Shown one piece after another: positions 25,265 through 32,609 of a stretch of DNA of 64,000 nucleotides. The notes beneath the pieces are model-generated. The model worked only from the letters and a program-made list of their open reading frames with translations. It made no database searches and was not told the origin of the DNA. The translations under genes were made by a program, and so were the position numbers. Source of the DNA: Natrinema salsiterrestre (GTDB taxonomy: Archaea > Halobacteriota > Halobacteria > Halobacteriales > Natrialbaceae); NCBI RefSeq assembly GCF_029502005.1, contig NZ_JAMQOT010000001.1, forward strand, positions 744,001 to 808,000, given 5' to 3'. The stretch's first letter is position 1. Every line of letters begins with the position of its first letter.

Positions 25265-25708
25265 TCAGTCCTCAGCACAGCCATCACCACTCTCCCCGCG
25301 CTGGCGCTCGAGTTCCCGCTCGAGCGCCTCCGCGTCCGGCCCGAGATAGGACGTCGTGAACGAGCGCGGGCGATCAGTCTGCGACGAACCGCGGTCGGGG
25401 TCGTCCCCCGGGCGATAGGGAATCACCGCCTCGGAGCCGACCAGCAACAGGCCGACTTGGCTGGCCTCCGCTCTGATCCCGCGGACGTGACGCGCGGCCT
25501 CGCGACGGTTTTCGTGGGTCGTGGTCTCGAGGTCCGTCTCCGCGTCTCGGATGGCCGAGAGCAAGGTGCGCGTGAGGTAGTCGATCGCCGCGAGGCAATC
25601 GCGGACGATATCGTTTTGTGTTCCGCCATCGGTGCGGACTCGAGGGTTCGACGTCGATGCCACTGATCGGTCGGGGCCTTCAAGGTCCCGCGAATTGTGG
25701 TCGGACAT
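25265..25708 (-). CDS. Unknown haloarchaeal protein
   Basis: 147 residues, hydrophilic and acidic. About 30-75 is probably helical (QNDIVRDCLAAIDYLTRTLL and onwards to HENRREAARHVRGIRAEASQ). The C-terminal half carries YRPGDDPDRGSSQTDR and a charged helix ending in DGCAED. There is no signal peptide, membrane segment or catalytic motif that I recognise. It is convergent with the HNH endonuclease gene and divergent from the repressor-like gene, which places it inside the accessory island. Confidence 0.5.
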   Translation of the reverse strand: MSDHNSRDLEGPDRSVASTSNPRVRTDGGTQNDIVRDCLAAIDYLTRTLLSAIRDAETDLETTTHENRREAARHVRGIRAEASQVGLLLVGSEAVIPYRPGDDPDRGSSQTDRPRSFTTSYLGPDAEALERELERQRGESGDGCAED

Positions 25709-25843
25709 GGCTTCCGTAGCTGGAATACGGGAGCTGCGGCGGCTCGGTGCCCAGACACCGGCCGCTTTCTACAGCGGAGTCTCTCACTCCACAGACATTC
25801 CCGTGTGCGAACAGTTACAGGTCGATCGCTGATAAGTTTTGTT

Positions 25844-25853
25844 ACTAATTAGT
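25844..25853. promoter_or_regulatory. Palindromic site upstream of the repressor-like gene
   Basis: ACTAATTAGT, a perfect 10-bp palindrome in an AT-rich stretch 78 bp before the start at 25931. It is a plausible operator for autoregulation by the winged-helix protein, by analogy with phage repressors. Confidence 0.35.
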
Positions 25854-25930
25854 ATCCCAATAGATGCCGTTTGATATCCTATTTTTGCCGTATCGATAAT
25901 CGTAAGCGTCTGTTTTGCCACCCAGAAACA

Positions 25931-26194
25931 ATGCGACAGCCCGGGGAGTGGATGCAATTACCCACCGACGAGCGGATTCTCGAGATTCTCGATTCGGGAT
26001 TGCTTCTCTCGCCGCAAGTCATCGCGAAGAACATCGACAAATCTCGCGTTCACGTGAATCGTCGTCTCTCCGTCCTCGTCGACTACGGATTAGTCACCCG
26101 GGTCGAACGCGGCTACTACGAGATCGACGATCTCGGCATGCAATATCTCGAGGGCGAACTCGACGCCGACGATCTCGAAGCAACCGACGAGTAA
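25931..26194 (+). CDS. PhiH1 repressor-like winged-helix protein
   Basis: 87 residues starting MRQPGEWMQLPTDERILEIL. The helix-turn-helix is in SPQVIAKNIDKSRVHVNRRL (about 31-50), then the wing RVERGYYEIDDLG. The acidic tail ends in EATDE. This is the pattern of the phage PhiH1 repressor-like proteins common in haloarchaeal genomes and proviruses. I take the ATG over an in-frame TTG 20 codons upstream. Its presence next to a palindromic element and toxin-antitoxin genes supports a mobile or proviral past for the island. Confidence 0.75.
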   Translation: MRQPGEWMQLPTDERILEILDSGLLLSPQVIAKNIDKSRVHVNRRLSVLVDYGLVTRVERGYYEIDDLGMQYLEGELDADDLEATDE

Positions 26195-26627
26195 CGACCA
26201 CACTGATTCCCACGTGCTTGCTCCCATTCTCACTTGAGGCCGCGATAGCTCGTGCAGCAAACCACCGCTGGGTGGGACTGAAAGGGGCGACGCCGCTCGA
26301 GAGGCGAGACGACGCAAGGACCGCAGGCCGAAGGCCGAGGACCGCAGCGAGTCGCAGTTCTCGAGCGGCGTCGGGGCTTTCATGATGTTGTCGACTCTGT
26401 CTAACCACCGCTATTCCTCCCAAAAACACTCTGAAAGCCCCTTCCGCGCTCGGCTCCCAGGACTCGCTGCGCTCCTCGTCTCACTCCGTTCGACTGCGGT
26501 GCTTACGTCGTCCGGGTTCGCCGACCGCGGAAGCCCCTTTCAGTCCCACCCAGCGGTGGGTAGCGACACGTGTTTTCGCACGGTGATATCGCGAGGAGCG
26601 CGAAACAGATCGAAACAACAGAACTCG
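26195..26627. other. Gene-free stretch carrying the palindromic element
   Basis: 433 bp between the repressor-like gene and the antitoxin gene. No convincing ORF; nearly all of it is filled by the nested inverted repeats described next. Confidence 0.6.
26241..26593. mobile_element. Palindromic element with 27-bp perfect inverted ends
   Basis: Outer arms: 26262-26288 and 26533-26559 are perfect reverse complements over 27 bp, ending in GACTGAAAGGGGC on the inner side. Each end can also fold alone, CCACC-GCTG-GGTGG. Outside the arms a second conserved motif is kept in inverted form: CGCGATAGCTCGTGC (26241-26255) and GCACGGTGATATCGCG (26578-26593). Inside are a 15-bp perfect inverted repeat (26288-26302 with 26359-26373) and a second hairpin-like half with TGAAAGCCC (26432-26440) mirrored by GGGCTTTCA (26373-26381). 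There is no ORF. It looks like a non-autonomous (MITE-like) element or a structured RNA locus. Confidence 0.6.
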
Positions 26628-27029
26628 CTACGGTGTCGCGGGTGCCGTATCGCCGTCGTCGTGTGCGAACGGACTGATGATGAGGTCGTCGTAGGGGAAG
26701 ACCGGTCGCTTCGATTGGTCGTCCTCGTCGAAGCGGATGATCCCCAGCGCCTCGAGGGTCGTCACCTCCTCGTAGACGTTCTTCACGTCGCGGCCGACGA
26801 GACGTGCGGTCTCGCGGATGCTGTCGGGTTCGTCAGAGCGGATGACACGCAGGAGCGTGTACGTGCGTTCGTTGAGCACGTCGCTCAGCTGTTGTTCGTT
26901 CGTAAACGTTACTATCGCGGGTTGGTCGACGGGGTCACCGCCCTGAAGCGTTCGAATCGCTTCGCGTCCCTCTTCGTAGAGCGACTCTGCATCCCCGATC
27001 GTGACCAGAAGTACGTTGGTATCTGTCAT
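26628..27029 (-). CDS. Antitoxin-type winged-helix protein of a TumE module
   Basis: 133 residues. About 55-110 is a winged helix: LSDVLNERTYTLLRVIRSDE then SIRETARLVGRDVKNVYEEV. This fits the HVO_A0114-type putative DNA-binding proteins found beside TumE-family toxins. Its ATG overlaps the TGA of the upstream toxin gene (ATGA at 27026-27029), so the two are coupled, with the toxin first. It should neutralise the toxin and repress the operon. The pairing is family knowledge plus the overlap; activity is not shown. Confidence 0.75.
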   Translation of the reverse strand: MTDTNVLLVTIGDAESLYEEGREAIRTLQGGDPVDQPAIVTFTNEQQLSDVLNERTYTLLRVIRSDEPDSIRETARLVGRDVKNVYEEVTTLEALGIIRFDEDDQSKRPVFPYDDLIISPFAHDDGDTAPATP

Positions 27030-27379
27030 AACCTCTCACCCTCGTTTTCGGATGGTCCAAACCGTTGCTTCGGAATTTCGTCCCAGAACTGCTCGTACAG
27101 GGCCGCCATCCCAGGAAATTCGATCAGTTGCGGTTCCGGATCCGGCGCGATGTGCCGTTCGTGACCTTTCGTGTCCTCGTGAGCGTTGTCATATCGACGG
27201 AGCGTGCCGTCCTCGAGCGTCCCCGGCCCGGACGTGAGTCTCCCATAGTGGAGCGTATACCGCCACCCCGACGGATACGCGCCGTCATCCGTGCGGCGAA
27301 TCGACAGCCGGACGAGCGTCCCATCTTCGTACACGTGCGAGCGACTGTACCCGTCGAGATCGTCGGCAACTGGTGCCAT
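27026..27379 (-). CDS. TumE/DUF6516-type toxin
   Basis: 117 residues. It opens MAPVADDLDGYSRSHVYEDG, followed by RLSIRRTDDGAYPSGWRYTLHYG and a later YDNAHEDTKGHERHIAPD, the usual DUF6516 pattern of conserved aromatic, Asp, and K-x-H residues. The family includes the TumE toxins of TumE-TumA systems, thought to act on RNA. It overlaps the antitoxin by 4 nt. The upstream 125 bp (27380-27506) ends in the degenerate element end and has only a weak promoter. Confidence 0.7.
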   Translation of the reverse strand: MAPVADDLDGYSRSHVYEDGTLVRLSIRRTDDGAYPSGWRYTLHYGRLTSGPGTLEDGTLRRYDNAHEDTKGHERHIAPDPEPQLIEFPGMAALYEQFWDEIPKQRFGPSENEGERL

Positions 27380-27430
27380 CCGCTACTGCGTTGGTTCGCT
27401 AACCAACGGCAAAAATGTAACGGGAGTCCA

Positions 27431-27487
27431 TTCAGTCACACCCGGCGGTGGCTACCTCCAGTCGCTTTTGCACGGTGGCGTCTCGAG
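27431..27487. repeat. Degenerate copy of one end of the palindromic element
   Basis: TTCAGTCACACCCGGCGGTGG (27431-27451 region) and, with equal spacing, GCACGGTGGCGTCTCGAG (27470-27487) match the right end of the 26241-26593 element (TTCAGTCCCACCCAGCGGTGG and GCACGGTGATATCGCGAG). The 36-nt stretch after GGTGG aligns without gaps in the two copies. No left end is visible. Both copies lie just beyond the stop of a leftward gene. Confidence 0.5.
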
Positions 27488-27506
27488 TACTCCGAAACAA
27501 ACCAAC

Positions 27507-28757
27507 TCAGACCGGCTCCCGAAGCGCCCAGACGTCCTCGAGCGGCTCGAGCCGACTCGGCTCTGCTCCACGTTCGGTGAGTATCCCACAGTGGTACAGC
27601 ATCGCCTTCAGTTGAAACACCGTCGGCGAGTGGTAGACTGATCCGTCCTCGAGCGCCGCGGGTCGAAGCTCGCCGTCCGCAGTCAGAACCCGACTTCGGA
27701 CGCCGTCGGTCCCGCGGATGAACAACTCCACGGTAAACGACGGGTGCAACTCGTGGAGGTACTCCACGACGTCCACGAGCGACGGCTCCGCGATCCCGTC
27801 CTCGTGCATGTGCTGGATTTCGCGGACGAGCAGCTCCGTCGCCTCGTAGTCGAACAGCACGCGGCGGGCCAGCTGGCCCCACGCCGGCGCGAAATCAATA
27901 AACCGTTTTCCCGATCGGTACCAGGTCTCGAACTCCTCGAGGGCCGCCTCGACGGACCCGTAGCGCGCCGTCGCGAACCGGACGACTTCCTCGCCGAGCG
28001 AGGTCAGTTCGACGCCCTCGGAACGAATGCCGTCCCGAATCAACCCCAGGAATTCGGCTCCCTGCCGGGCGCTATCGACGGCGCTGACGACCTTGTACTC
28101 TGACAGTAACGTCTCGGTGTCCCCGGCCGCGTAGTGGGCCAGCGGATAGCCGAGGTAGTTCTTCGGATGGTTCAGGCCGAACGACGCGTCCGCGACTCCC
28201 TGCGCGCCGGCCTGAAACCGGAGCGCAGTCGCCTCCGTCGTCGTCCGATTGCCGACGACGCGGGGGATCTCGAGCGGGTCCACGTCCCCCGCGGAATCGA
28301 CGCCGAGCACGCCGACGTTCAGCTCCCGCGCGAGCGTCCGATCGGTCTCGGAGATCGACGCCGCCGGCGCGGCGAGGTAGGCCGCGTTGGCCTCGTGGAG
28401 CCGGTCGTAGGCCTGCAGGATCCCGCGCTGGGTATCGACGCCGTCGCTCGTCACCCCCTTCGCCTCAATGGCGATCAGCGGCGGCTCGTCGCCGAGGCGC
28501 TCGACGGCGAGGAGATCCGACTCGAGCGTTCGAACGCCCACCAGATCCGGATAGCCGCCGCCGATCTGCACGTGGTTGAACGGCGCCAGACAGTCCCGGA
28601 CGGCCGCGTCGACTGGACGGCCGGGGAGCCACTCGTCCCTCGAGAACTGGGTGTCGGCCACCGCGTAGGCGGTCGACTCGTCGTCCGCGGGGAAGAGCCG
28701 CCGCTTCGCGTGGGCCAGCACCTGCGGTTCCGACAGCGACCGGGCCGCGCTACTCAT
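27507..28757 (-). CDS. PD-(D/E)XK nuclease-like protein
   Basis: 416 residues. The N-terminal part has the motif set of a PD-(D/E)XK fold: GGGYPDLVGV with D71, then PPLIAIEAKG with E98 and K100, preceded by a helical region. About 150-416 is a helical domain without recognised motifs. No membrane segment or signal is present. Such proteins in haloarchaeal accessory regions are mostly annotated as hypothetical. A DNA-cleaving role in restriction or conflict is an inference from the catalytic pattern and the location between a toxin-antitoxin pair and a split subtilase. Confidence 0.6.
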   Translation of the reverse strand: MSSAARSLSEPQVLAHAKRRLFPADDESTAYAVADTQFSRDEWLPGRPVDAAVRDCLAPFNHVQIGGGYPDLVGVRTLESDLLAVERLGDEPPLIAIEAKGVTSDGVDTQRGILQAYDRLHEANAAYLAAPAASISETDRTLARELNVGVLGVDSAGDVDPLEIPRVVGNRTTTEATALRFQAGAQGVADASFGLNHPKNYLGYPLAHYAAGDTETLLSEYKVVSAVDSARQGAEFLGLIRDGIRSEGVELTSLGEEVVRFATARYGSVEAALEEFETWYRSGKRFIDFAPAWGQLARRVLFDYEATELLVREIQHMHEDGIAEPSLVDVVEYLHELHPSFTVELFIRGTDGVRSRVLTADGELRPAALEDGSVYHSPTVFQLKAMLYHCGILTERGAEPSRLEPLEDVWALREPV

Positions 28758-28836
28758 AGCTCAGCATTCGCCACTGGTCTGAATAATGTTCTGGCGACCG
28801 GAATCGAACTGACCGATCACCGATGAACCGATTACC

Positions 28837-29811
28837 CTACTCGTACCGCTCAGTCTCGAGAAGCGACCACGTCTCTTGGGCGTCGAATTTCGGAATCGGT
28901 CCCTCGTCGATTTCGGTCGCTCCAGTACGGACAGCGTTTCGAATCGCTGACGGAGAGGGACGGGCACCGAGTTCGAGAAGGTCGCCGAGAATACACGCGA
29001 GAAGTCCGACGACGACCGGCGTTCCGAAGCTCGTTCCCTTCTGCAAGAGCGGTCCGGTATCGGTTCTAACAGGGGTATGGACGGGAGCGAGAACGTCCGG
29101 TGCAGCGTTGTGGAACGAAACGTTCCCTCGCCAGGGCTGTTCGAATCGATGCTCGGAGCACGATCGCGACGATTCACACCCTCTCTGACCGCAATACGGA
29201 CCGTCCAGTTCGGACGACCGAATCCAATATTGGCCCGAGTCGCGATGATCCAGAAGGGGTGCAGTACAGCGCGAAACGAACCCACCGACACCGATCGATT
29301 CGTCGATCAGGGCAGGGAAGTGTGACGCCTTCGTATCGTCCGAACCGCGGTTTCCGTTTGCGACGACGACGGTCGTTCCGGCTTCGATCGCCAGCTTCGT
29401 TTCACTCGCGATCGTACAGTTTCCGCCGCAGTCGTGGTCCTCATCTCGCGCGTGAAAGACGCCGACGGAGAGGTTCAGGAGGTCGATTCCGTGCTGACTC
29501 GCATCCGCGACCGCGTCGGCTATATTGCTCCGTTTCGCTTTCCCGTTTCGAGCGATTACTCGATAGAGGTTGAACTCCGCGTTCTGGGCAAAATAGCCGA
29601 GTATTTCGAGAACATCTGAGCCGTGCCCCGTCGTATCACCGAGTTCAGTTGCAATATAGTTCTCGCGGCGGTTGATAGAAAACGCGGATTTCAACACCGG
29701 TGACGGCGAGAATACCGAATCGACGACACCGACTCGGATAAGCGATCCGCCGTTCTCCGATGCCGCCGCATTGAGCGTGTGGAGATACGATTCGAAAACG
29801 AAGCGGCGCAA
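28837..29811 (-). CDS. Subtilisin-like serine protease without its own propeptide
   Basis: 324 residues, peptidase family S8. The triad is complete: Asp in GVVDS (D31), His in GHGSDV (H63) and Ser in GTSFGTP (about 261); VVANGN supplies the oxyanion region. The start used is a TTG 5 nt after the stop of the I9-like gene; there is no ATG nearby, and the frame is open further upstream. No signal peptide is seen. Cysteine pairs (CGGNC, CGQRGC) suggest metal or disulfide sites. Either an internal protease regulated in trans by the upstream I9 protein, or one gene broken by a frameshift. Confidence 0.7.
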   Translation of the reverse strand: MRRFVFESYLHTLNAAASENGGSLIRVGVVDSVFSPSPVLKSAFSINRRENYIATELGDTTGHGSDVLEILGYFAQNAEFNLYRVIARNGKAKRSNIADAVADASQHGIDLLNLSVGVFHARDEDHDCGGNCTIASETKLAIEAGTTVVVANGNRGSDDTKASHFPALIDESIGVGGFVSRCTAPLLDHRDSGQYWIRSSELDGPYCGQRGCESSRSCSEHRFEQPWRGNVSFHNAAPDVLAPVHTPVRTDTGPLLQKGTSFGTPVVVGLLACILGDLLELGARPSPSAIRNAVRTGATEIDEGPIPKFDAQETWSLLETERYE

Positions 29812-29816
29812 TTCGG

Positions 29817-30113
29817 TTATCGAATCACACGCTGGCGGGAATTCGCGTTTCCCTCGTGGAGGACCTCGACATCGTCGTGGTCTACTTCGATCGACGAAAC
29901 GGCGTCGAGTTCACAGAGGTCATCAACGACGGCCTCCGCCGTCTGCACTCGAAGTGCAGTCCTGCCAATAGTGCTGTCGATAGTAACGTCAAATCGAGAG
30001 AGGGCTCGTTCGAGTTCCGATCGATCCTCAGCCGCGCCGATCAGCAGCGTTACCGGCGTTTCCGCGGTACTCTCGCGGAGTTGCTCGACAGCTGGATCGA
30101 CGTATTCAGGCAT
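29817..30113 (-). CDS. I9/propeptide-like inhibitor protein
   Basis: 98 residues from MPEYVDPAVEQLRES. It matches the ferredoxin-like fold of subtilisin propeptides (inhibitor I9): TPVTLLIGAAEDRSELERAL, a middle strand TALRVQTAEAVVDDLCELDA and the closing SSIEVDHDDVEVL. It stops 5 nt before the subtilase frame. In most subtilases this domain is the N-terminal part of the same chain and acts as chaperone and inhibitor. Here it would act in trans, or the two ORFs are halves of a frameshifted gene. Confidence 0.65.
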   Translation of the reverse strand: MPEYVDPAVEQLRESTAETPVTLLIGAAEDRSELERALSRFDVTIDSTIGRTALRVQTAEAVVDDLCELDAVSSIEVDHDDVEVLHEGNANSRQRVIR

Positions 30114-30259
30114 GGATATCGGTTCCTCCACTGAACAATTAAACCTTTGTGATGCTCGAGCGCCGGTGTCTCTACACGCAGTTACGTCGCGAACGATATT
30201 AGACCTACTGTTGCTTTTGAACGTGAGTTCACGAACCGTATTGATCGGCAGAACACTAC

Positions 30260-30454
30260 TCACATGTCGATACTTGGTATTCCGACCGACTCGAGTTGGC
30301 TGACGATCCCGGCGAGGACAGCACCAGTTCCGAGCAGTGCGAGAACGACGCCGCCGAACCACACCACCGATCCGTACTCGACCAGCGCCGCGAGCCAGAG
30401 CGCGCCGACGAGGACGACGCCGCCCGCGACGATCAGCTGGACGAACCGCTCCAT
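30260..30454 (-). CDS. Small two-helix membrane protein
   Basis: 64 residues starting MERFVQLIVAGGVVLVGALW. Two hydrophobic helices (about 5-25 and 30-50) with a short loop and a polar C-terminus ending in PSIDM. An in-frame codon 9 residues upstream is possible. No family is recognised; many haloarchaeal genomes carry such small membrane proteins. It is divergent from the DCC-family gene, 110 bp away. Confidence 0.5.
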   Translation of the reverse strand: MERFVQLIVAGGVVLVGALWLAALVEYGSVVWFGGVVLALLGTGAVLAGIVSQLESVGIPSIDM

Positions 30455-30564
30455 GGACGTCCGTTCGTCGCCCCGACCCAAGTATCCCGCCGCTCGAGTC
30501 GGCTGTAGCTCTCACCGGCCACGCTCGAGCCAAGCGTTTGTATCTCGAGCCCGTTGACACCAGT

Positions 30565-30951
30565 ATGACCGACGCGATACTCGTCTACGACGACGACTGC
30601 GGCTTCTGTACGTGGTGGGCCGACCTCTTCGACGAACGGACGGCCCTCCGCATCGTCGGCTTCAGCGACCTCACCGACGACCTGCGCGAGCGGTTGCCCG
30701 AGAACTACGAGGAGTGCTCGCACCTGGTGGCCGACGACGGCGTCTATTCCTGCGGGGCCTCGCTCGAAGAAGCGGTCGTCCGCACCGACGTGGCCGAGCC
30801 CGCCGGTGACGTCGTCGAGTTCCTCCGACAGTTCGAGGACTACGAGCGCTTCCGCGAACGATCCTATCGGTGGATCGCCGACAACCGCGACCGCTGGGGG
30901 ACGTACCTCTCGAAGACGCCGCCGGCGCGCCGGGGATCCGACGAGGGCTGA
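30565..30951 (+). CDS. DCC-family thiol-disulfide protein (DUF393)
   Basis: 128 residues. YDDDCGFCTWWADLF (8-22) is the defining DxxCxxC motif of the DCC family, with C13 and C16 as the likely redox pair. The rest is a thioredoxin-like helical domain ending in a basic tail. It is probably a cytoplasmic or membrane-side oxidoreductase. It is convergent with the lipase maturation factor gene, 16 bp between stops; both families deal with disulfide or membrane-protein folding, so a link is possible but not shown. Confidence 0.8.
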   Translation: MTDAILVYDDDCGFCTWWADLFDERTALRIVGFSDLTDDLRERLPENYEECSHLVADDGVYSCGASLEEAVVRTDVAEPAGDVVEFLRQFEDYERFRERSYRWIADNRDRWGTYLSKTPPARRGSDEG

Positions 30952-30967
30952 GCGTACGCCGCCCGAA

Positions 30968-32428
30968 TTACCGCGATCGCGGCCCGCGACCCCGCAACTC
31001 CTCGAGCGTGACGGGATGGACGTAGGTCCCGACGCGCTCGCGGGACCACCAGCGACCGCTCGCGGCGCGTTCCTCGGGCGTCGTGTACCGGTAGCGGTAC
31101 CGGATCGCGCGGACGTGCGTCGGCCGCTCCCCGTCGAAGGGGTCCTCGGCGAGGAGATCGAGCGTCTCGTCGTCGGCCTCGAGGAGCGTCACCAGAAACC
31201 GGAGAAACCAGGGGCTCCGCCGCGGGCTGGGCGACATGGCGGCGAACCACAACTGCCAGTCGAGGCGGAGGTGATAGGGCGCGACCTGCGGCGGCCGACG
31301 TTCGGGATCCGTCGGCTTCCCCTTGAAGCGATAAGACTGCCACTCGGTCTCGGGCGAAATCTCGTCCTCGGTGGTCCCCTCGACGACGACCTCGTACCGG
31401 TCTCGCGTCACCGAGCCGAACGCGCCGTAGGTGTTGACCAGGTGGAGCGGATCGAACGCGGTGTTCATCAGCTGGCGCTCCGAGAGCATGTTCTTGACCG
31501 GGCGAACGCTCAGTGCGATCACGAGGACGGCGAGGAGGATCGCCGCGGCCTCGAGGTAGAGCGGCGTCGGGGCGGTCGCGGGCGCGGAGATCGGGAGCAC
31601 GGACGCGAGCACGCCGTCGCTGAACGTCGGAATCGCCAGCACGATCGTCAGCGCGTTCAGCCACGCGAAGTTGCCGGTGACCACGAGCCAGCCCTGAAAG
31701 CCGATCGTCGCCAGCCCGGCCAGCGCCGACAGCGGCTGCGGCGCGAAGTAGAGAAATGGGATCAGCAACTCGAGGACGTGGTTGCCAAAGGTCTCCACGC
31801 GGTGAAACCGATCCGGGAGGTGGTGAGCGAACCAGCTCACCGGGTTCGGGATCGGCTGGGTCTCGTAGTGGTAGTCCAGCGCGGTCAGGTCCCGCCAGCA
31901 GTCGTCCCCGCGGAGCTTGATCAGCCCCGCACCGAACATATTGCGGAAGAGCACCCACTGCAGCAGGACGATGACGACGAACGGCGGTGCGACCGGCCCC
32001 GAACCCAGGAAGATCGCGAGGAAGCCGGTCTCGCATAACATCGACTCCCAGCCGTAGCCGTAGAACGTCTGGCCGGCGTTCACGAAGGAGAGATAGAGTA
32101 TCCACAGCGTCGCCCAGAGGACCATCGACGCGGGCGTCGCGAGGTCCGTCGGAAGCCAGTACGGTACCCCCACCAGCGCCAGCGCAGATAGCGCGACGCC
32201 GATCCAGGCCGTGATCCCGATCGCCCGATCCGTCGGTACGAGATAGAAGAGGCTCGGTCGCTCCCGGAACGAGACGCCGTCGACGTACCACTCGAGGGGC
32301 AACAACCCGTCTTCGCCGGCCAGCGGTCGGAACTGGTTGGCTGCAACCAGGAAGGCGAGCAGGTACAGCAGCGCGAGCCCCCGCTGGAAGACGACCCGAA
32401 CGAGCCAGTAGCTCTCCCCCTGCCACAT
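30968..32428 (-). CDS. Lipase maturation factor family membrane protein
   Basis: 486 residues, started at MWQGESYWLVRVVFQ; the longer upstream frame is not needed. Family hallmarks are GLLPLEWYVDGVSFRERPSL, FYGYGWESMLCETGFLAIFL, and IKLRGDDCWRDLTALDYHYE with TQPIPNPVSWFAHHLP. About eight membrane helices are seen. In vertebrates LMF1 is needed for lipase folding in the ER; the role in archaea is unknown, perhaps folding of exported hydrolases. The C-terminus after 400 is soluble and includes the LRLDWQLWFAAMS segment typical of the family. Confidence 0.85.
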   Translation of the reverse strand: MWQGESYWLVRVVFQRGLALLYLLAFLVAANQFRPLAGEDGLLPLEWYVDGVSFRERPSLFYLVPTDRAIGITAWIGVALSALALVGVPYWLPTDLATPASMVLWATLWILYLSFVNAGQTFYGYGWESMLCETGFLAIFLGSGPVAPPFVVIVLLQWVLFRNMFGAGLIKLRGDDCWRDLTALDYHYETQPIPNPVSWFAHHLPDRFHRVETFGNHVLELLIPFLYFAPQPLSALAGLATIGFQGWLVVTGNFAWLNALTIVLAIPTFSDGVLASVLPISAPATAPTPLYLEAAAILLAVLVIALSVRPVKNMLSERQLMNTAFDPLHLVNTYGAFGSVTRDRYEVVVEGTTEDEISPETEWQSYRFKGKPTDPERRPPQVAPYHLRLDWQLWFAAMSPSPRRSPWFLRFLVTLLEADDETLDLLAEDPFDGERPTHVRAIRYRYRYTTPEERAASGRWWSRERVGTYVHPVTLEELRGRGPRSR

Positions 32429-32609
32429 ACGCGGGTGTGACTCCGCGAACGGACAAAGGAGTGACGCGTCGTCCGCGTCCGGTTTCGATGTGGCTACTCG
32501 CGAGTGTCTGTGGGTGCACGATAGGAAACGAATTGCGTCACAAGCAAGAACGGGGTCGGGCAACGGAACCGCAAATAGCTACGTCCGCCCCTCGGTAAGA
32601 CTCCGTCAA

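Noticed and set aside
25871-25930. Longer N-terminus for the PhiH1-like repressor from TTG
   Set aside because: The extra 20 residues are AT-rich promoter-like sequence and do not resemble the family; the ATG at 25931 fits better.
26195-26627. Coding gene on the + strand from about 26382
   Set aside because: The frame crosses the palindromic element and then runs antisense to the antitoxin gene; it has no domain and poor codon use.
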